Of a stretch of DNA of 64,000 bases, positions 45,664-54,923 are shown one piece after another. The stretch comes from Comamonadaceae bacterium (GTDB lineage Bacteria > Pseudomonadota > Gammaproteobacteria > Burkholderiales > Burkholderiaceae_C). The stretch's first letter is position 1; each line of letters starts with the position of its first letter. The stretch covers positions 186,001-250,000 of the forward strand of contig JAIXSQ010000013.1 in assembly GCA_027484575.1 (NCBI GenBank), read 5' to 3'. The position numbers and the translations under genes are program-made. A model generated the notes under the pieces. It saw only the letters and a program-made list of their open reading frames with translations. It ran no database searches and was not told where the DNA came from.

Positions 45664-45722
45664 GTCGACTCGCGACATCAAAGGCCTTCAGCGGCAGCCC
45701 AGCGGATGAAGCATCGAGCAAA

Positions 45723-47741
45723 GTGACTCGGGCCTACTACCGGGCGGCAGTTCGGGAGTTCTTGATGGACTCCAACGAGCGAATTCTTGGGGAGCTCGTC
45801 CAGGGCGGCTCCGCTTTCGCGAGCATCGATAGCACGCAGATCACTGCGTGGGAGCAGGAGATTGATCTTCTGCGTGCGGCGCTCCGTTTGGTCCCCGAAG
45901 GCACGGGCGAACTGTTCCTTGAATACGCCGTCCCTCGACTCGGTCGCCGCATTGATGCGGTTCTCATCCTGCGCGGAGTTGTTTTCGTCGTTGAGTTCAA
46001 GGTAGGCGCTAGCAGCTACACACGGGCGGCTCTCGAACAGGTGTGGGACTACGCGCTCGACCTCAAGAACTTTCATGAGACGTCGCATGCCCGCCTGATC
46101 TGTCCGATCTTGATCGCGACGCATGCGACACGTTCGCATGTCGACGTGGCCACGAGCGAGCGCGATGACGGCGTGCTGGTTCCAATCAAGTGCACCAGCG
46201 AGGACTTGCCACACGTCATTGAGTCCGTGGTGTCTCAGTTCCCACAGCCCCCGCTAGAGGCGCGCGAGTGGGATGGTGGTCGATACCTACCGACGCCAAC
46301 GATCGTTGAGGCCGCACTGGCGCTCTATGCCGGGCATGGTGTGGCAGAGATTTCCCGGACTGACGCGACAGCCGTCAATCTGAGCGACACCTCCGCATCT
46401 ATCGAGGCGTTAATTCAGTCTTGCCGCTCGCATCGCAAGAAGGCAATCTGCTTCGTGACCGGTGTCCCTGGCGCCGGCAAGACGCTGGTAGGTCTCAATG
46501 TCGCGACCAAGCACGCCCAAGCTGGCGAGACGCATTCTGTCTTCCTGTCCGGCAACGGGCCGCTCGTCGACGTGTTGCGCGAAGCACTCGCGCGCGATCA
46601 GGTCCAGCGATCCCGGGACAACGGTGAGCGTCTCACGAAGGCGGAGGCACTTTCCCAAGTGAAGGCGTTCATTCAGAACGTTCACTTGTTCCGCGACGAG
46701 TACCTGAAAGATCAGAGTGCGCCCGCGGACCACATTGCCGTGTTCGATGAAGCACAACGTGCTTGGAATCGGGAACAAACAGCGGCTTTCATGCAGCGCA
46801 AACGCGGCCGGCAGGGATTCGACATGTCGGAGCCGGAGTTCCTCATTTCCTGCATGGATCGTCACCCAGACTGGGCGGTCATCGTCTGTCTGGTGGGCGG
46901 CGGCCAAGAGATCAATACCGGCGAGGCTGGTATCGGGGGCTGGCTCGAGGCTCTAGAGCGCAGATTTCCTCACTGGGAAGTTCATATGTCGGCCCGCCTC
47001 CAGGATCCTGAATATGGGGTGGCGCAGATGCTTGCGTCGCGGATTCCACACCCGAACGTGCAGGCAAACGACCGGCTGCATCTCCAAGTCTCTTTGCGAT
47101 CCTTCCGCGCAGAGCACCTGTCTGATTTCATCAAGCATCTGCTAGCCCTGGACGCAGATGCCGCCCGCACCGCCCTGGCCCGTGTGCTACCCCGGTACCC
47201 CATCTTGCTCTCCAGGAGCGTTGACCGTGCAAAACACTGGCTTCGGCACCAAGCACGCGGGTCGGAGAGGTTCGGCTTGCTCGTGTCATCAAGGGCTGAG
47301 CGTTTGCGGCCTCACGGAATTCATGTCCGCGCCCCCATGGATCCAGTGCATTGGTTCCTCGACGACAAGGACGACGTGCGCTCGTCCTTCTATTTGGAAG
47401 ACGTTGCCACGGAGTTCCATGTGCAGGGGCTCGAACTGGACTGGAGCTGCGTTGTTTGGGACGGCGATCTTCGCCGCAGCGGAGAAGGCTGGTCTCACCA
47501 TTCCTTCGTTGGCAATCGGTGGACACAGGTTCGAAACACCGAGCGGCAGAATTACCAGACGAATGCCTACCGAGTTCTTCTCACTCGCGCACGACAGGGC
47601 ATGGTGATTGTGGTTCCTGAAGGTGCTAGAGGCGACGCAACCCGTCAGCCCGATTTCTACGACGGCACGTACGAGTACCTTCGCAGTTTGGGCGTCCCGT
47701 CGCTCTCACACGAATCGCCTGACGCCCGCGCGTGGACCTAG
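45723..47741 (+). CDS. Nuclease-helicase of DUF2075 type, possible defence protein
   Basis: A protein of about 672 residues with three visible parts. Residues 60-110 contain RRIDAVLILRGVVFVVEFKVG, split here as D then E-x-K, the pattern of a PD-(D/E)XK nuclease. A P-loop domain follows, with Walker A FVTGVPGAGKTLVGLN near residue 245, Walker B IAVFDEAQRAW and SARLQDPEYG. Near the C-terminus EFHVQGLELDWS and AYRVLLTRAR resemble superfamily 1 helicase motifs V and VI. DUF2075 proteins occur in phage-defence and mobile regions; the activity is not known. Codon use is clearly less GC-rich at third positions than gyrB, a sign of transfer. The start is uncertain: GTG 45723 gives the conserved TRAYYRAAVREFL; TTG 45660 would overlap gyrB. 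Confidence 0.8.
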   Translation: MTRAYYRAAVREFLMDSNERILGELVQGGSAFASIDSTQITAWEQEIDLLRAALRLVPEGTGELFLEYAVPRLGRRIDAVLILRGVVFVVEFKVGASSYTRAALEQVWDYALDLKNFHETSHARLICPILIATHATRSHVDVATSERDDGVLVPIKCTSEDLPHVIESVVSQFPQPPLEAREWDGGRYLPTPTIVEAALALYAGHGVAEISRTDATAVNLSDTSASIEALIQSCRSHRKKAICFVTGVPGAGKTLVGLNVATKHAQAGETHSVFLSGNGPLVDVLREALARDQVQRSRDNGERLTKAEALSQVKAFIQNVHLFRDEYLKDQSAPADHIAVFDEAQRAWNREQTAAFMQRKRGRQGFDMSEPEFLISCMDRHPDWAVIVCLVGGGQEINTGEAGIGGWLEALERRFPHWEVHMSARLQDPEYGVAQMLASRIPHPNVQANDRLHLQVSLRSFRAEHLSDFIKHLLALDADAARTALARVLPRYPILLSRSVDRAKHWLRHQARGSERFGLLVSSRAERLRPHGIHVRAPMDPVHWFLDDKDDVRSSFYLEDVATEFHVQGLELDWSCVVWDGDLRRSGEGWSHHSFVGNRWTQVRNTERQNYQTNAYRVLLTRARQGMVIVVPEGARGDATRQPDFYDGTYEYLRSLGVPSLSHESPDARAWT

Positions 47742-48451
47742 CAGCCCAAGCGGTACTGCTCGTTCCGGTGAAACTTGCGCGCGGAGGCAAGTCGATCCTG
47801 CTCTTGTCCGCTCAACGGCTGACGTGCCAATTGGTCGATGCTGCGAATCGCCTGATCGTGACCATCACACTGCGCCTTCTTCAGAACGTCTGGTTGGAGT
47901 TCCGATGGGGCGGCTTGGCCTAACTCCGGACCGGGCAAAGGGGCGGACCGAGCCGGCGGCGTTGGCATCTGCATCGCTGCGGTTCCTGGGGATGACCGCA
48001 CCACGACTTGCCTCGCAGTGGAACCAGCTGGGCAAGGCTGATCGGTGAAGCTCGTCTGGCCATTCGCCTCACAACGGTACATCTCCGTGCTCACGGAGCC
48101 TCGCCCAACTTCGATTGGCTCTGATGCCACAGAGCGGGCTGACCGAGATGCCGCCTCCCGGTGATACACATTGCCCTCGGAGGGTGAGACGAGCGGCGTG
48201 CCTCGTGGGGTATTGGAGAGGTCCTCCACGTGCCGCGGGGTTGATCGCACATTCGCGCGCGAGTCTTCCCACCATGAGAACACCTTGAACAGTAGATAGA
48301 TTACGGAGAGCCAGGTCGCCGCTTGCCAAAGGGCTGCTCGAACCTTGGCGCGCTTCGCCGCGTCGCCGGACTTCATCCAGGACGGTGTCGCCTCCGCTTG
48401 GCGTTGTTCCCGTGCGCGTTCCCGCATGTAGTCGCGGTCGTACAACCCCAT
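47738..48451 (-). CDS. Membrane-anchored DUF4124-like protein
   Basis: A 237-residue protein with a charged N-terminus (MGLYDRDYMRERAREQRQ), one transmembrane segment near residues 40-58 (ALWQAATWLSVIYLLFKVF) and a periplasmic or lumenal region. That region includes MYRCEANGQTSFTDQPCP, the small Cys-containing DUF4124 pattern seen in many betaproteobacterial envelope proteins. The C-terminal part is helical. No function is known. Its stop codon overlaps that of the nuclease-helicase gene in a shared CTAG, and its base composition is also lower in GC than the neighbourhood, so both may have arrived together. Confidence 0.75.
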   Translation of the reverse strand: MGLYDRDYMRERAREQRQAEATPSWMKSGDAAKRAKVRAALWQAATWLSVIYLLFKVFSWWEDSRANVRSTPRHVEDLSNTPRGTPLVSPSEGNVYHREAASRSARSVASEPIEVGRGSVSTEMYRCEANGQTSFTDQPCPAGSTARQVVVRSSPGTAAMQMPTPPARSAPLPGPELGQAAPSELQPDVLKKAQCDGHDQAIRSIDQLARQPLSGQEQDRLASARKFHRNEQYRLGC

Positions 48452-48622
48452 AGCGCTCCCGACTCCTCTTGTGCTCGGCGAGTCTAGAAGCTCGGGTCCG
48501 GTCCGCGCTCGATGCAATCGATCCGAGTGCCAATTTCCAACTCGACTGTGCGGCCGGCGAGGCCCACTGGGCCGCGCGCCAGCCCTGACCGCTGGCGCAG
48601 ACATTGCTGGTGCGGTCGCACC

Positions 48623-49384
48623 ATGACCCACGCCCGCACCATGCTCGTGACAGGCGGCGGCATCGGCATCGGCCGTGCCACCGCCCTCGCATTTGCCCGC
48701 CAGGGCTTCCATGTCGTCGTGACCGACGTGCTGCAGGCCGAAGGGCAGGGCGTCGTCGACGCCATCACCCGGGCCGGCGGCAGCGCCGTCTTCATGCCGC
48801 TCGACGTGCGGTCCACCGAGGCGGCCGAGGCGGTGGTCGCGGCCGTGCAGGCCGCGCACGGCCCCATCGACGTGCTGGTGCTCAACGCCGGCATCGCGCA
48901 CAAGGTGCCGCTGGACCAGCTGACCGACGCGCGCTGGGACCACACGCTCGACATCGACCTCAAGGGCATGCTGCGCGTGGCCCGCGCGGCGCTGCCGGCG
49001 ATGCGCGGCCGTGGGTCGGGCACCATCGTCTGCCTCACGTCGCTCATGGGCCTGGCCTGGGGCTGGGCCGAGCATGTGCACTACTCGGCGGCCAAGGCCG
49101 GCGTGATCGGGCTGATGCGCGGCCTGGCGGCCGAGGTGGCGCGCGACGGGGTGCGCGTCAATGCCGTGTCGCCTGGCTATGTGCGGACGGCGCAGCTGCT
49201 GTCCGAGGAGCACTCCATCGGGCCGGCGGGGGCCGACGCGGCGGCGGCGCGGGTGCCGCTGGGCCGCATCGGCGAGCCGGCCGACATCGCCGACGTGGTC
49301 CTGTTCCTGGCGTCGGACCAGGCGCGCTACATCACGGGGCAGGTGATCGTGGCCGACGGTGGCCTGGCGATCAGCCCGCAGTAG
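48623..49384 (+). CDS. SDR family oxidoreductase
   Basis: A 253-residue classical short-chain dehydrogenase. TMLVTGGGIGIGRATALAFA is a cofactor motif with an unusual GGGIGIG. VLVLNAGIA, catalytic Ser in CLTSLMGLAW, Tyr-Lys in HYSAAKAGVIGL and the C-terminal ITGQVIVADGGLAIS match the 3-oxoacyl-ACP reductase/FabG-like group. Substrate unknown. The ATG at 48623 was chosen over upstream codons because conservation begins there. It is convergent with the chemoreceptor gene. Confidence 0.88.
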   Translation: MTHARTMLVTGGGIGIGRATALAFARQGFHVVVTDVLQAEGQGVVDAITRAGGSAVFMPLDVRSTEAAEAVVAAVQAAHGPIDVLVLNAGIAHKVPLDQLTDARWDHTLDIDLKGMLRVARAALPAMRGRGSGTIVCLTSLMGLAWGWAEHVHYSAAKAGVIGLMRGLAAEVARDGVRVNAVSPGYVRTAQLLSEEHSIGPAGADAAAARVPLGRIGEPADIADVVLFLASDQARYITGQVIVADGGLAISPQ

Positions 49385-49407
49385 CGGGCCGGTGCCAGTG
49401 GCAGCCC

Positions 49408-50979
49408 TCAGGCCGCCTGCAGCCTGAACACCCGGACCACCTCCGACAACTCCGCCGCCTGCTGCCGCAGCCCCGCGGCCGCCGCCGTGCTCTGCTCCAC
49501 CAACGCCGCGTTCTGCTGCGTCGACTGGTCCAGCGAGGCCACGGCGCTGCTCACCTGGCCGATGCCGCCGGCCTGCTGAGTCGAGGCGTTGCTGATCTCG
49601 CCGATCAGGGTCGAGACGCTGCGCACCTGGGTGACGATGTCCTCCATGGTGCTGCCGGCCTCGCGCACCAGTTGCGCGCCGGTGTCGACCTTGTCGACGC
49701 TGGTGCCGATCAGGCCCTTGATCTCCTTGGCCGCATCGGCGCTGCGCTGCGCCAGGGTGCGCACCTCGCCGGCCACCACCGCGAAGCCGCGGCCCTGCTC
49801 GCCGGCGCGGGCGGCTTCCACCGCCGCATTGAGCGCCAGGATGTTGGTCTGGAAGGCGATGCCGTCGATCACGGTGATGATGTCCGCGATGCGGCGCGAG
49901 CTGGCCGTGATCTCGTCCATGGTGGTCACCACCTGCGCCACCACGTCGCCGCCCTTGGCCGCCGCCTGGGTGGCCTTGCCGGCCAGCGCGGTGGCCTGCT
50001 GCGCCGACTGCGCGTTGTTCTTGACGCTGACGCTCATCTGCTCCATCGAGGCGGCCGTCTGCTGCAGGCTCGAGGCCTGCTGCTCGGTGCGGGCCGACAG
50101 GTCGGTGCTGCCGTTGGCGATCTCGGCCGAGCCGGTGGCGATCGCGTCCGAGGCGCTGCGCACGCGGCCCACCACCTCGGCCAGGCTGGCCTGCATGGCG
50201 CCCAGCGAGGCCAGCACGCTGCCCGCGCGGGCCTGCTGCGCACCCGGCACCGGGCTCAGGTCGCCCTGGGCGACGCGGCTGGCCACCTCGCCGAGGGCGG
50301 ACGGCTCGGCGCCCAGCTGGCCCACGATGCTGCGGCCGATCAGCCAGCCCAGCACCGCGCCCAGCACGAGGGAGACGCCCAGCACCACCAGCATCACCGT
50401 CAGGAAGCCCTGGGCTTCGTCCAGCGCCTCCTTGTTCCTGGCCTGCAGCTTGGCTTCCTCGAAGTCGATCAGCTTGTTGATCGCGGCCAGCCACTGCTCG
50501 TACAGCGGCTTGACCTGCGTCCACAGCACCTGCTGCGCGCCCTCGGCGTCGCCGCGCTCGGTGCGCGCGATCACGTCCTTGGTGGCCGCCACGGCCTTGG
50601 CCTCGACGTCCTTGATGGCGCCGTACAGCAGGTTCAGGTCCTTGGCGTCGGCCGAGCGGGCCAGCTGCTGCTCCAGCGGGCCGGCCGAGTCGGCATAGAA
50701 GGCCGCCAGCCGGTCGATGGCCTTGAGCTCGCGGGCGCGGTCCTCGGGGGTCCTGGCCAGCACCACGTCGCGCGCGGCGATCGAGCGGTCGTGGGCCGAG
50801 CCGCGGAAGTTGATGGCGTAGCGCTGGATCGGCGCGTGCTCGGCGCTGTTGGCCTGCAGGTCGGTCTTGATGGTCTGCACCTTGGCCACGGCCAGGGCGG
50901 TCACCGCCACCAGCACGGCCAGCAGGGTGCCGAAGCCGAGGGCCAGGCGGCGGCCGACGGTCAGTCGTTCGAGGTTCAT
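49408..50979 (-). CDS. Methyl-accepting chemotaxis protein
   Basis: A 523-residue chemoreceptor. An N-terminal membrane helix (residues 8-32) precedes a four-helix-bundle periplasmic sensor (about 35-185). A second membrane helix lies near 190-215, then a HAMP-like linker and the long cytoplasmic coiled coil. The signalling hairpin [20 protein letters not shown] and [19 protein letters not shown] are intact. Methylation-type Gln/Glu-rich helices flank it. The receptor signals through CheA/CheW, which are not in the window; no C-terminal NWETF tether is present. GGAG lies nine bases before the ATG at 50979. The ligand cannot be predicted. Confidence 0.95.
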   Translation of the reverse strand: MNLERLTVGRRLALGFGTLLAVLVAVTALAVAKVQTIKTDLQANSAEHAPIQRYAINFRGSAHDRSIAARDVVLARTPEDRARELKAIDRLAAFYADSAGPLEQQLARSADAKDLNLLYGAIKDVEAKAVAATKDVIARTERGDAEGAQQVLWTQVKPLYEQWLAAINKLIDFEEAKLQARNKEALDEAQGFLTVMLVVLGVSLVLGAVLGWLIGRSIVGQLGAEPSALGEVASRVAQGDLSPVPGAQQARAGSVLASLGAMQASLAEVVGRVRSASDAIATGSAEIANGSTDLSARTEQQASSLQQTAASMEQMSVSVKNNAQSAQQATALAGKATQAAAKGGDVVAQVVTTMDEITASSRRIADIITVIDGIAFQTNILALNAAVEAARAGEQGRGFAVVAGEVRTLAQRSADAAKEIKGLIGTSVDKVDTGAQLVREAGSTMEDIVTQVRSVSTLIGEISNASTQQAGGIGQVSSAVASLDQSTQQNAALVEQSTAAAAGLRQQAAELSEVVRVFRLQAA

Positions 50980-51049
50980 GTCTGTGTTCTCCGGGAAAGG
51001 CGTCATCCCGGACAAAGGCAGCCCGGCGCGACGCCTGTTCTTCGGCGTG

Positions 51050-51064
51050 TCAGGTCAGACCTGA
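51050..51064. promoter_or_regulatory. Inverted repeat TCAGGTC-A-GACCTGA upstream of the chemoreceptor
   Basis: Two perfect 7-bp arms separated by one base lie 71 bases before the chemoreceptor start. On the minus strand GCCGAAGA follows, which only loosely resembles a flagellar sigma-28 -10 element. It could be an operator. Confidence 0.35.
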
Positions 51065-51153
51065 AGGGACCCGGCGATCGTCAGTCTTGATCGGGCCGAT
51101 AGGCGCGGTGGGTATGGCGCGGGGTAGGGCGGGTGTGCTACCGGGAACGGCCT

Positions 51154-51214
51154 CGTCGTCCCCGCGCACCGGCACCCTGCTCCCTCGTGGATCCCCGCCT
51201 GCGCGGGGATGACA
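51154..51214. repeat. Palindromic repeat pair between chemoreceptor and queC
   Basis: A broken type A copy (CGTCGTCCCCGCGCA at 51154) faces a complete reverse copy (CGTGGATCCCCGCCTGCGCG from 51186 onward). The complete one forms a hairpin downstream of queC. The rest of the 266-base gap shows only the inverted repeat at 51050. Confidence 0.85.
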
Positions 51215-51245
51215 GGATGACAGGGGGACTGCCCACGCCGCCGCG

Positions 51246-51944
51246 TCAGGCGCCCACGTACCCGTCCCAGCCCTTGCGCCGCAGCTCGCACGCCGGGCAC
51301 TGCCCGCAGCCATACCCCCACGCATGCTGCTGCGTGTGGTCGCCGACGTAGCAGCTGTGGGTCTCGTCGCGCACCAGCCGCACGAGCGGCTCGCCGCCCA
51401 GTTGCTCGGTCAGGCGCCAGGTGGCGGCCTTGTCGATCCACATCAGCGGGGTCTCGATCACCATCCGCGTGGCCAGCCCCAGGCCCAGGGTGACCTGCAG
51501 CGCCTTGAGGGTGTCGTCACGGCAGTCCGGGTAGCCGCTGTAGTCGGTCTCGCACATGCCGCCCACCAGCACCGTCAGGCCGCGCCGGTAGGCCAGGGCC
51601 GCGGCGAAGGTGAAGAACACCAGGTTGCGCCCCGGCACGAAGGTGTTGGGCAGGCCGTTGGCTTCGAACTCGATCGCCTTGTCGGCCGTCAGCGCGGTGT
51701 CGCTCACCTGGCCCAGCAGCCCCAGGTCCAGCAGGTGGTCGGCGCCCAGCTTCGCGCCCCAGGCCGGGAACTCGCCCTTCAGCCGCTGCAGGAAGGTGGT
51801 GCGGCACTGCAGTTCCACGCGGTGCCGCTGGCCGTAGTCGAAGCCGATGGTCTCGACGTGCGCGTAGCGTGCCAGCGCCCAGGCCAGGCAGGTGGCGGAG
51901 TCCTGGCCGCCGGAGAACAGGACGAGGGCGCGGTCGTGGGGCAT
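51246..51944 (-). CDS. queC: 7-cyano-7-deazaguanine synthase
   Basis: The 232-residue enzyme converts 7-carboxy-7-deazaguanine to preQ0 with ATP and ammonia, in queuosine biosynthesis. The ATP-pyrophosphatase loop [14 protein letters not shown] is at the N-terminus. [25 protein letters not shown] and [12 protein letters not shown] are conserved. The zinc-binding cysteines lie in SCYVGD and [10 protein letters not shown]. No other que genes are in the window. It ends before a repeat hairpin. Confidence 0.96.
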   Translation of the reverse strand: MPHDRALVLFSGGQDSATCLAWALARYAHVETIGFDYGQRHRVELQCRTTFLQRLKGEFPAWGAKLGADHLLDLGLLGQVSDTALTADKAIEFEANGLPNTFVPGRNLVFFTFAAALAYRRGLTVLVGGMCETDYSGYPDCRDDTLKALQVTLGLGLATRMVIETPLMWIDKAATWRLTEQLGGEPLVRLVRDETHSCYVGDHTQQHAWGYGCGQCPACELRRKGWDGYVGA

Positions 51945-52024
51945 GGGGGCGGATTGTCGGGCGTGGCGGGCCGCCGCGCATCTCTGCCATCATCCGCCCG
52001 CGACGACACACGAGGAGGATCGCG

Positions 52025-52612
52025 ATGGGCTTGCTGGTCTTGGTGCTGGGTCTGGTGCTGTTCCTGGGGGCGCACTCGGTGCGCATCGTCTCCGAGCCCA
52101 CGCGGGCGGCCTTCGTCGCGCGCCGCGGCGAGCAGCCCTGGAAGGGCGTGGTCACGGTTCTGTCGCTGGCCGGCTTCGCGCTGCTGGTGTGGGGCTACGG
52201 GCTGGCACGCCAGCAGCCGGTGGTGCTGTGGTCGCCGCCGCGCGGCATGAACCACCTGGCCGCGCTGCTGATGGCGTTCTCGTTCGTGCTGCTCACCGCC
52301 GCCTACGTGCCGGGCAACGCGATCAAGGCCAGGCTGCACCACCCCATGGTGCTGGGCGTCAAGGTCTGGGCGCTGGCCCACCTGGTGGCCAACGGCACGC
52401 TGGCCGACGTGGTCTTGTTCGGCGCCTTCCTGGCCTGGGCGGTGCTCGACTTCCGCGCCGCGCGCCAGCGCGATCGCGCGCAGGGCACGGTCTATGCGCC
52501 CGGCCGCGCCGGCCCGACGGTGGTGGCCGTGGTGGTCGGCCTCGTGGCCTATGGCGTGTTCGTCAAGTGGCTGCATGCCTGGCTGATCGGCGTCAGCCCG
52601 CTGGGCCTGTGA
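52025..52612 (+). CDS. NnrU family membrane protein
   Basis: A 195-residue integral membrane protein with about six hydrophobic segments. LFLGAHSVRIV at the N-terminus, WKGVVTVLSLAGFALLVWGY, and KVWALAHLVANGTLADVVLF are characteristic of NnrU. Members occur in denitrifiers and many non-denitrifiers, and some resemble 15-cis-zeta-carotene isomerase; the function here is unknown. CGAGGAGGA lies seven bases before the ATG. No nitric oxide or nitrite reductase genes are nearby. Confidence 0.88.
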   Translation: MGLLVLVLGLVLFLGAHSVRIVSEPTRAAFVARRGEQPWKGVVTVLSLAGFALLVWGYGLARQQPVVLWSPPRGMNHLAALLMAFSFVLLTAAYVPGNAIKARLHHPMVLGVKVWALAHLVANGTLADVVLFGAFLAWAVLDFRAARQRDRAQGTVYAPGRAGPTVVAVVVGLVAYGVFVKWLHAWLIGVSPLGL

Positions 52613-52745
52613 GCGCCTGAGCTCGCCGCCGCCCGCCTGCGATTCCCGCAGCGGCGGCACCGACGGCGGCGGGGGCCGCCGTCCGACACCTCCCGCGCGA
52701 GCGCGACCCGAACAATGGTCCGCATCGAGTTTCGGGAGATTCCAC

Positions 52746-53600
52746 ATGGACGAGCGCAAGGCGCCACGGCCGCTGGCCGTGGTCACGGGGGCGTCGACCG
52801 GCATCGGCTGGCACCTGGCCCGCATCGCGGCCGAGCACGGCTACGACCTGCTGGTGGCGGCCGACCGGCCGCTGGACGAGGCGGTGTCGGCCTTCAAGGC
52901 CGTCGGCGGGCAGCGCGTGGACGCGGTGCAGACCGACCTGGCCCGGCGCGAAGGCGTCGACGAACTGCTGCAGGCGCTGCAGGGCCGCGAGGTCGATGCG
53001 CTGCTGGCCAACGCGGGGCACGGGCTGGGCGGCTCGTTCCTCGACCAGCCCTGGGAGCAGATCCAGCACGTGATCGACACCAACGTCACCGGCACGGTGT
53101 ACCTGCTGCATGCGGTGGCGCTGAAGATGCGCCTGCGCAAGCAGGGCCGCATCCTGGTCACGGGCTCGATCGCGGGGTTCCAGCCGGGCAGCTTCCAGGC
53201 GGTCTACAACGGCAGCAAGGCCTTCGTCGATTCGTTCGCGCAGGCGCTGCGGCACGAGCTGAAGGACAGCGGCGTGACCGTCAGCCTGCTGATGCCCGGG
53301 GTCACCGACACCGAGTTCTTCGAGCGCGCCGGCATGCAGGACACCAAGGTCGGCGCCGACATGAAGAAGGACGACCCGGCCATGGTCGCGCGCGTGGGCT
53401 TCGACGCGATGCTCAAGGGCGAGGCCGACGTGGTGGCCGGCCTCAAGAACAAGCTGCAGGTGGCCGCCTCCAAGGTGCTGCCCGCGCAAGCCGTGGCCGC
53501 GGTGCACGGCTCCATCGCCCAGCCCGGCTCGGCGAAGCACGACCATCCCGAACGCGAAGAGGTGCACCCGATCGGGCCGCACGGAAAGGACACGCGATGA
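52746..53600 (+). CDS. SDR family NAD(P)-dependent oxidoreductase
   Basis: A 284-residue short-chain dehydrogenase. LAVVTGASTGIGWHLARIAA, LLANAGHGLGG, catalytic Ser in VTGSIAGFQPG, Tyr-Lys in YNGSKAFVDSFAQAL and LMPGVTDTEFFERAG are clear. The C-terminal 40 residues are charged. Substrate unknown. The stop overlaps the ATG of the next small gene, so the two are translated together. GGGAG lies 11 bases upstream of the start. Confidence 0.9.
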   Translation: MDERKAPRPLAVVTGASTGIGWHLARIAAEHGYDLLVAADRPLDEAVSAFKAVGGQRVDAVQTDLARREGVDELLQALQGREVDALLANAGHGLGGSFLDQPWEQIQHVIDTNVTGTVYLLHAVALKMRLRKQGRILVTGSIAGFQPGSFQAVYNGSKAFVDSFAQALRHELKDSGVTVSLLMPGVTDTEFFERAGMQDTKVGADMKKDDPAMVARVGFDAMLKGEADVVAGLKNKLQVAASKVLPAQAVAAVHGSIAQPGSAKHDHPEREEVHPIGPHGKDTR

Positions 53601-53920
53601 GCAAGAAACAGGACTTCCTGCGCAGCGAGCAGAACCGCGACAAGCATCCCGACAAGCCGATGAAGGGCAGTGCGGCCGACCTGGCCGCGCGCGGCCAGGC
53701 CAAGGGCAACCCGGCCGACTTCGACGGCCAGGTGCCCGGCTCCGGCAAGGTGGCGAACGACCACAACAAGGCCGGCGCGCAGGAGCCCACGCAGACGCAC
53801 CAGGCCCAGCGCACGCCCCAGTCCCGCCACGACCGCGAGACGCAGGCGGGAACGCACAACGTGGTGCAGGCGCGGACCGGCGGCAAGGGTGCAGGGCGGG
53901 GGCCGCGCGGGGCTGGGTGA
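53597..53920 (+). CDS. Small hydrophilic, probably disordered protein
   Basis: A 107-residue protein without hydrophobic stretches, rich in Lys, Gln, Asp, Gly and Pro (KKQDFLRSEQNRDKHPDKP; GQVPGSGKVANDHNKAGAQ). Such composition resembles stress-induced hydrophilins. It overlaps the SDR gene by ATGA, so coupling is strong. The family was not recognised. The end of the frame runs to within three bases of a palindromic repeat. Confidence 0.65.
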   Translation: MSKKQDFLRSEQNRDKHPDKPMKGSAADLAARGQAKGNPADFDGQVPGSGKVANDHNKAGAQEPTQTHQAQRTPQSRHDRETQAGTHNVVQARTGGKGAGRGPRGAG

Positions 53921-53922
53921 TG

Positions 53923-54004
53923 CGTCGCCCCGGCGAAAGCCGGGGCCCAGTGACTTTCCAGCGGTGGTGCAAGTCACTGGATCCCGGCCTTCGCCGGGAT
54001 GACG
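53923..54004. repeat. Inverted pair of type B palindromes
   Basis: CGTCGCCCCGGCGAAAGCCG (from 53923, ending AGTGACTT at 53956) faces its reverse form (from 53970, CAAGTCACTGGATCCCGGCC to about 54004) across a 13-base spacer. Both are complete members of the family in the 34-kb array. Confidence 0.9.
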
Positions 54005-54090
54005 GGATGCCGTGGCGTCACCGCCGCGTCCCCTCGTCGGGCCGCGTCCCCTGGTCACGGCCGCTCTCCCTCGTCACCCCCGCTTTCCCC

Positions 54091-54176
54091 CGTCACCCCC
54101 GCGCAGGCGGGGGTCCAGCGACGGCCCCTGCGCCCCACGAGCGCCAATCCGGATCCCCGCTCTCACGGGGCCGACG
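54091..54176. repeat. Inverted pair of palindromes, second member imperfect
   Basis: CGTCACCCCCGCGCAGGCGG (from 54091) is followed by an eroded reverse copy (GGATCCCCGCTCTCACGGGG at 54151). After it, CGACGAAGCGGGCAC (54172-54186) recurs exactly at 57259-57273 next to another repeat. Together with the pair at 53923 this fills the gap before the DUF2177 gene. Confidence 0.8.
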
Positions 54177-54256
54177 AAGCGGGCACGGTGCGAACGACCG
54201 ACCACGCATTCGCCACCACCACGCAGGGTTCCCCCTGGCTCGGCAGAATGCCCGCC

Positions 54257-54652
54257 ATGCGCACTCCCCTCGTCGCCTACCTCGCCGCCCTGCTCGCCAT
54301 CGGCATCCTCGACGGCCTCTGGCTGGGCGTGGTGGCCAAGACCTGGTACCAGCAGGGCATGGGTGCGCTCATGGCCGAGCAGCCCCGGCTCGTGCCTGCG
54401 GCCCTGTTCTACCTGGGCTACCCGGTCGGGGTGGTGCTCTTCGCCGCGCTGCCGGCGGGCGGCGACCTGGCCAAGGGCCTGCTGATGGGCGCGCTGTTCG
54501 GCCTGTTCTGCTACGGCACCTACGACATGACGGCCTGGGCCGTGCTGCGCGGCTACCCCGGCTGGTTGGCCGGGCTCGACCTGGCCTGGGGCGTGGCCGT
54601 CACCACCGCCGGCACCGCCGCGGCCGTGCTGGCCGCGCGGCACTGGGGTTAA
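54257..54652 (+). CDS. DUF2177 family membrane protein
   Basis: A 131-residue, four-helix membrane protein. [20 protein letters not shown] at the N-terminus, [36 protein letters not shown] and [12 protein letters not shown] match DUF2177. No function is known. ATG 54248 is an alternative start, and CAGAAT just before it may be a -10 box, which would leave little leader. The stop overlaps the minE stop in a shared TTAA. Confidence 0.85.
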   Translation: MRTPLVAYLAALLAIGILDGLWLGVVAKTWYQQGMGALMAEQPRLVPAALFYLGYPVGVVLFAALPAGGDLAKGLLMGALFGLFCYGTYDMTAWAVLRGYPGWLAGLDLAWGVAVTTAGTAAAVLAARHWG

Positions 54653-54921
54653 CGGGTCGCGGCGGTCTCTGGCAGCTCGATCTTGACCTCGAGCACCTCG
54701 AGGTCGTCGTGCCGGTCCAGCTGGACCTTGATGTGGTCCGGATTGATCTGGATGTACTTGCCGATCACCGCGACCAGATCGCGCTGCAGCGCCGGCAGGT
54801 AGTCGGGCTCGCTGGCGTTGCGGCCGCTGCGCTCGTGCGCCAGGATGATCTGCAGCCGCTCCTTGGCGACGCTGGCGGTCTTCTTCTTTTCTCCCAGCAG
54901 GAAGGACAGCAGCGAGGCCAT
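54649..54921 (-). CDS. minE: Cell division topological specificity factor MinE
   Basis: The 90-residue protein drives MinCD oscillation by stimulating the MinD ATPase. The N-terminal membrane and MinD-binding part ([30 protein letters not shown]) and the C-terminal dimerisation domain ([19 protein letters not shown]) are complete. It lies two bases after minD and ends the minC-minD-minE unit. Confidence 0.97.
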   Translation of the reverse strand: MASLLSFLLGEKKKTASVAKERLQIILAHERSGRNASEPDYLPALQRDLVAVIGKYIQINPDHIKVQLDRHDDLEVLEVKIELPETAATR

Positions 54922-54923
54922 GC

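Noticed and set aside
47608..48048. Short plus-strand frames downstream of the nuclease-helicase gene
   Set aside because: They overlap the minus-strand DUF4124-like gene, which has a start, a membrane helix and a recognisable Cys motif.
53204..54058. A 284-codon minus-strand frame opposite the SDR and small hydrophilic gene
   Set aside because: Its N-terminal residues come from palindromic repeats and the rest is antisense to supported genes.
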